Assembly (NCBI GenBank): GCA_964360145.1
Contig: CAYHWW010000085.1
Span: forward strand, 1 to 14,205
DNA: 14,205 nucleotides
Source of the DNA: CAYHWW01 sp964360145
Lineage (GTDB): Bacteria; Bdellovibrionota; UBA1018; CAYHWW01
Direction of reading: 5' to 3'
Shown here: positions 12,934 to 14,205 of the stretch, piece by piece
Numbering within the stretch: position 1 is the stretch's first letter
How the letters are laid out: every line of letters begins with the position of its first letter
The notes under the pieces: generated by a model
The model's input: only the letters and a program-made list of their open reading frames with translations
What the model was told of the DNA's origin: nothing
Databases searched by the model: none
Made by a program: the position numbers and the translations under genes

Positions 12934-14205
12934 CACCCTCATCCAGTCTCGCGGCAGCATTAAGTTGCTGATATTCATTTTGCAGAGATTCAAAAATCTC
13001 ACGACCCTGAACCGTATTTTGTTCGGCTTGCTCGATCCGATGCCATTCTGATTTGGGAAGCGCCTGATAAAATCCGAAAGTCCTAGCCAGCCCAAGAAGT
13101 TCGCTTCTGCGGAGCTGCGGCTGATCCAGCATACTGACTGTAGGATCTTGAATATCGCAGATTGTATCCGCGGGAAGATAACCTTTACTCACGGCAATTT
13201 CTCGCAGTGGGGTTCCCCAATAGGGCGCAAAGATAAATGCGCCAGTATATTCAACATCCTTCGGGAGCTGCCTACAAAAATTAATGGTGTCAAAAATGAG
13301 TCCACGGTTCTCTTCGGGCATTCCAATGATGGAGTTGCCGTTGGCGATGTATTTCCTCCCTGAAACAGCGCGAAAAGCAGCTAACATCTTTTCGTTTGAA
13401 ACGTGACGCTTGAGCATTGTCTCTCTGTATTCCGCGTTGCCGTGCTCAATGCCGATGCTCATGCGGAGGCAGTTCATGCGCTCCAAGCCTTCCGCCCTGT
13501 ACTCATTCACGGTTTCCGCCCGCGTGTTCATCCAGAAGGGGATCTTGAAGTCGAGATACATGTTGAGAAACTCGTCATACTCTTTGTCTGAGAGGGCGAG
13601 AAAGGTATCAACGAGCCAATAAATGAGCTCGATATTATGACGCTTCTTTAAAACAGAGATTTCTTCGTGCACCTTCTCCAGGCTCTTTTTCCTGTAAAAC
13701 CTGGAGTTCGTCTCAGATTTAGTAATGGCATTATTCGAAGGTGAATTGCAGTAGGTACATGTGAACGGGCAGCCCCGCTGACTCTCAATTCCGACAGTGC
13801 GCCAAATTTTTCCCTGCATGGGCCTGTAGATCGCTTGTTCTTCAAAAAGATCGTAATCCGGGATCGGCAGGGTATTCAGGTCCACTACGGGACGCATGGG
13901 ATTCTTGAAGATTTTCCCATCTTTTTTAACCCAGAGATTGGGCGTATTTGTGATGTCCTTATCGTTAAGCAGCCGCTGGCAGACATCAACGATTGTAGCC
14001 TCACCCTCGCCCCTACAGATGTAATCCCCGACATCATCTCTTAATATCACTTCCGGCGCGAAGGTCGCAAAAACGCCTCCCCAAAGCGTCGGAACTTTTT
14101 TTCGAAGAGACCTAATCATGGATCTGGCAACTGGGTACGTATTCTCAACGACAGAGATTGCCAGAAGATCCGGCTGAAATTCGTCAATTTTTTTCTGAAA
14201 GTCAG
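12917..14205 (-). CDS. B12-type radical SAM protein, 5' end outside window; paralogue of the gene at 3718
   Basis: The frame is open through the right edge (upstream codons read FQKKIDEFQPDLLAISVVE), so the ATG at 14119 is internal. By alignment with the protein at 3718, about 80 N-terminal residues are missing. Seen: the end of the B12-binding-type domain (WGGVFATFAPE, CRGEGEATIVDV), then IYRPMQGKIWRTVGIE, the cluster motif RGCPFTCTYCNSP (Cx3Cx2C, encoded at 13748-13771), KVHEEIS, MSIGIEHGNAEY, SIIGMPEE, FAPYWGTPL, and a C-terminal helical part with LARTFGFYQALPKSEW. Many of these strings recur nearly unchanged in the first paralogue. Presumed role: radical methylation or rearrangement of a glycan, lipid or cofactor substrate, not identifiable here. 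It lies on the strand opposite its paralogue and overlaps the FkbM gene tail to tail. Confidence 0.92.
   Translation of the reverse strand, partial: DFQKKIDEFQPDLLAISVVENTYPVARSMIRSLRKKVPTLWGGVFATFAPEVILRDDVGDYICRGEGEATIVDVCQRLLNDKDITNTPNLWVKKDGKIFKNPMRPVVDLNTLPIPDYDLFEEQAIYRPMQGKIWRTVGIESQRGCPFTCTYCNSPSNNAITKSETNSRFYRKKSLEKVHEEISVLKKRHNIELIYWLVDTFLALSDKEYDEFLNMYLDFKIPFWMNTRAETVNEYRAEGLERMNCLRMSIGIEHGNAEYRETMLKRHVSNEKMLAAFRAVSGRKYIANGNSIIGMPEENRGLIFDTINFCRQLPKDVEYTGAFIFAPYWGTPLREIAVSKGYLPADTICDIQDPTVSMLDQPQLRRSELLGLARTFGFYQALPKSEWHRIEQAEQNTVQGREIFESLQNEYQQLNAAARLDEGVRPVV

Noticed and set aside
14117..14119. ATG at 14119 as the start of the last gene
   Set aside because: The frame stays open to the window edge, and the upstream codons align with the B12-binding-type domain of the paralogue at 3718.
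1..14205. tRNA, rRNA, CRISPR array, transposase or attachment site
   Set aside because: No spaced direct repeats, tRNA-like cloverleaf sequence or transposase-like protein was seen on reading either strand, although without tools a small RNA could be missed.

Overview
The window is a protein-dense stretch (12 or 13 genes, no RNA genes, no gap over about 80 bases) from a bacterial surface-polysaccharide or glycoconjugate locus. The gene set (aminotransferases, GNAT acetyltransferase, UDP-galactopyranose-mutase-like flavoprotein, CMP-sugar synthetase, NAD-dependent epimerase, capsule-type glycosyltransferase, FkbM methyltransferase) is typical of O-antigen, capsule or glycoprotein-glycan islands of Gram-negative bacteria. 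Nothing in the sequence fixes the phylum. Base composition is uneven: roughly 55-63% G+C in sampled blocks of the first 3.6 kb and of 6.2-10.9 kb, and down to 33-45% in parts of 3.7-5.3 kb and after 11 kb. Such unevenness is usual for islands assembled by horizontal transfer.

Layout. (1) Positions 1-3652, plus strand: tail of a polytopic membrane protein, a GNAT acetyltransferase, a DegT-type sugar aminotransferase, and a UGM/HemY-like FAD protein whose start overlaps the aminotransferase stop (ATGA). (2) Positions 3718-6165, plus strand, AT-richer at the edges: a B12-binding-domain radical SAM protein, then a small rhodanese protein whose C-terminal half looks like a metal-site-deficient persulfide dioxygenase-like (metallo-beta-lactamase) fold. 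(3) Positions 6216-10982, plus strand: acylneuraminate-type cytidylyltransferase, SPASM radical SAM enzyme (2-base gap), NAD-dependent epimerase/dehydratase, and a 614-residue predicted glycosyltransferase. (4) Positions 10972-14205: three AT-rich genes on alternating strands: a HisC-like aminotransferase (minus), an FkbM methyltransferase (plus), and a second B12-type radical SAM protein (minus, cut by the right edge) that is clearly a paralogue of the one at 3718. Both convergent pairs overlap at their 3' ends, by 11 and 17 bases.

Working picture (inference): the plus-strand genes make, activate and transfer one or more unusual amino sugars. DegT aminotransferase plus GNAT is the familiar pair for a 4-amino-4-deoxy sugar and its N-acylation; the flavoprotein may contract a ring to the furanose; the cytidylyltransferase activates a nonulosonic-type acid. 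No sialic/pseudaminic/legionaminic acid synthase is present in the window. The most distinctive element is three radical SAM enzymes plus a rhodanese/pseudo-persulfide-dioxygenase in one glycan locus, which points to radical or methyl/sulfur chemistry on a sugar or lipid that I cannot match to a known pathway.
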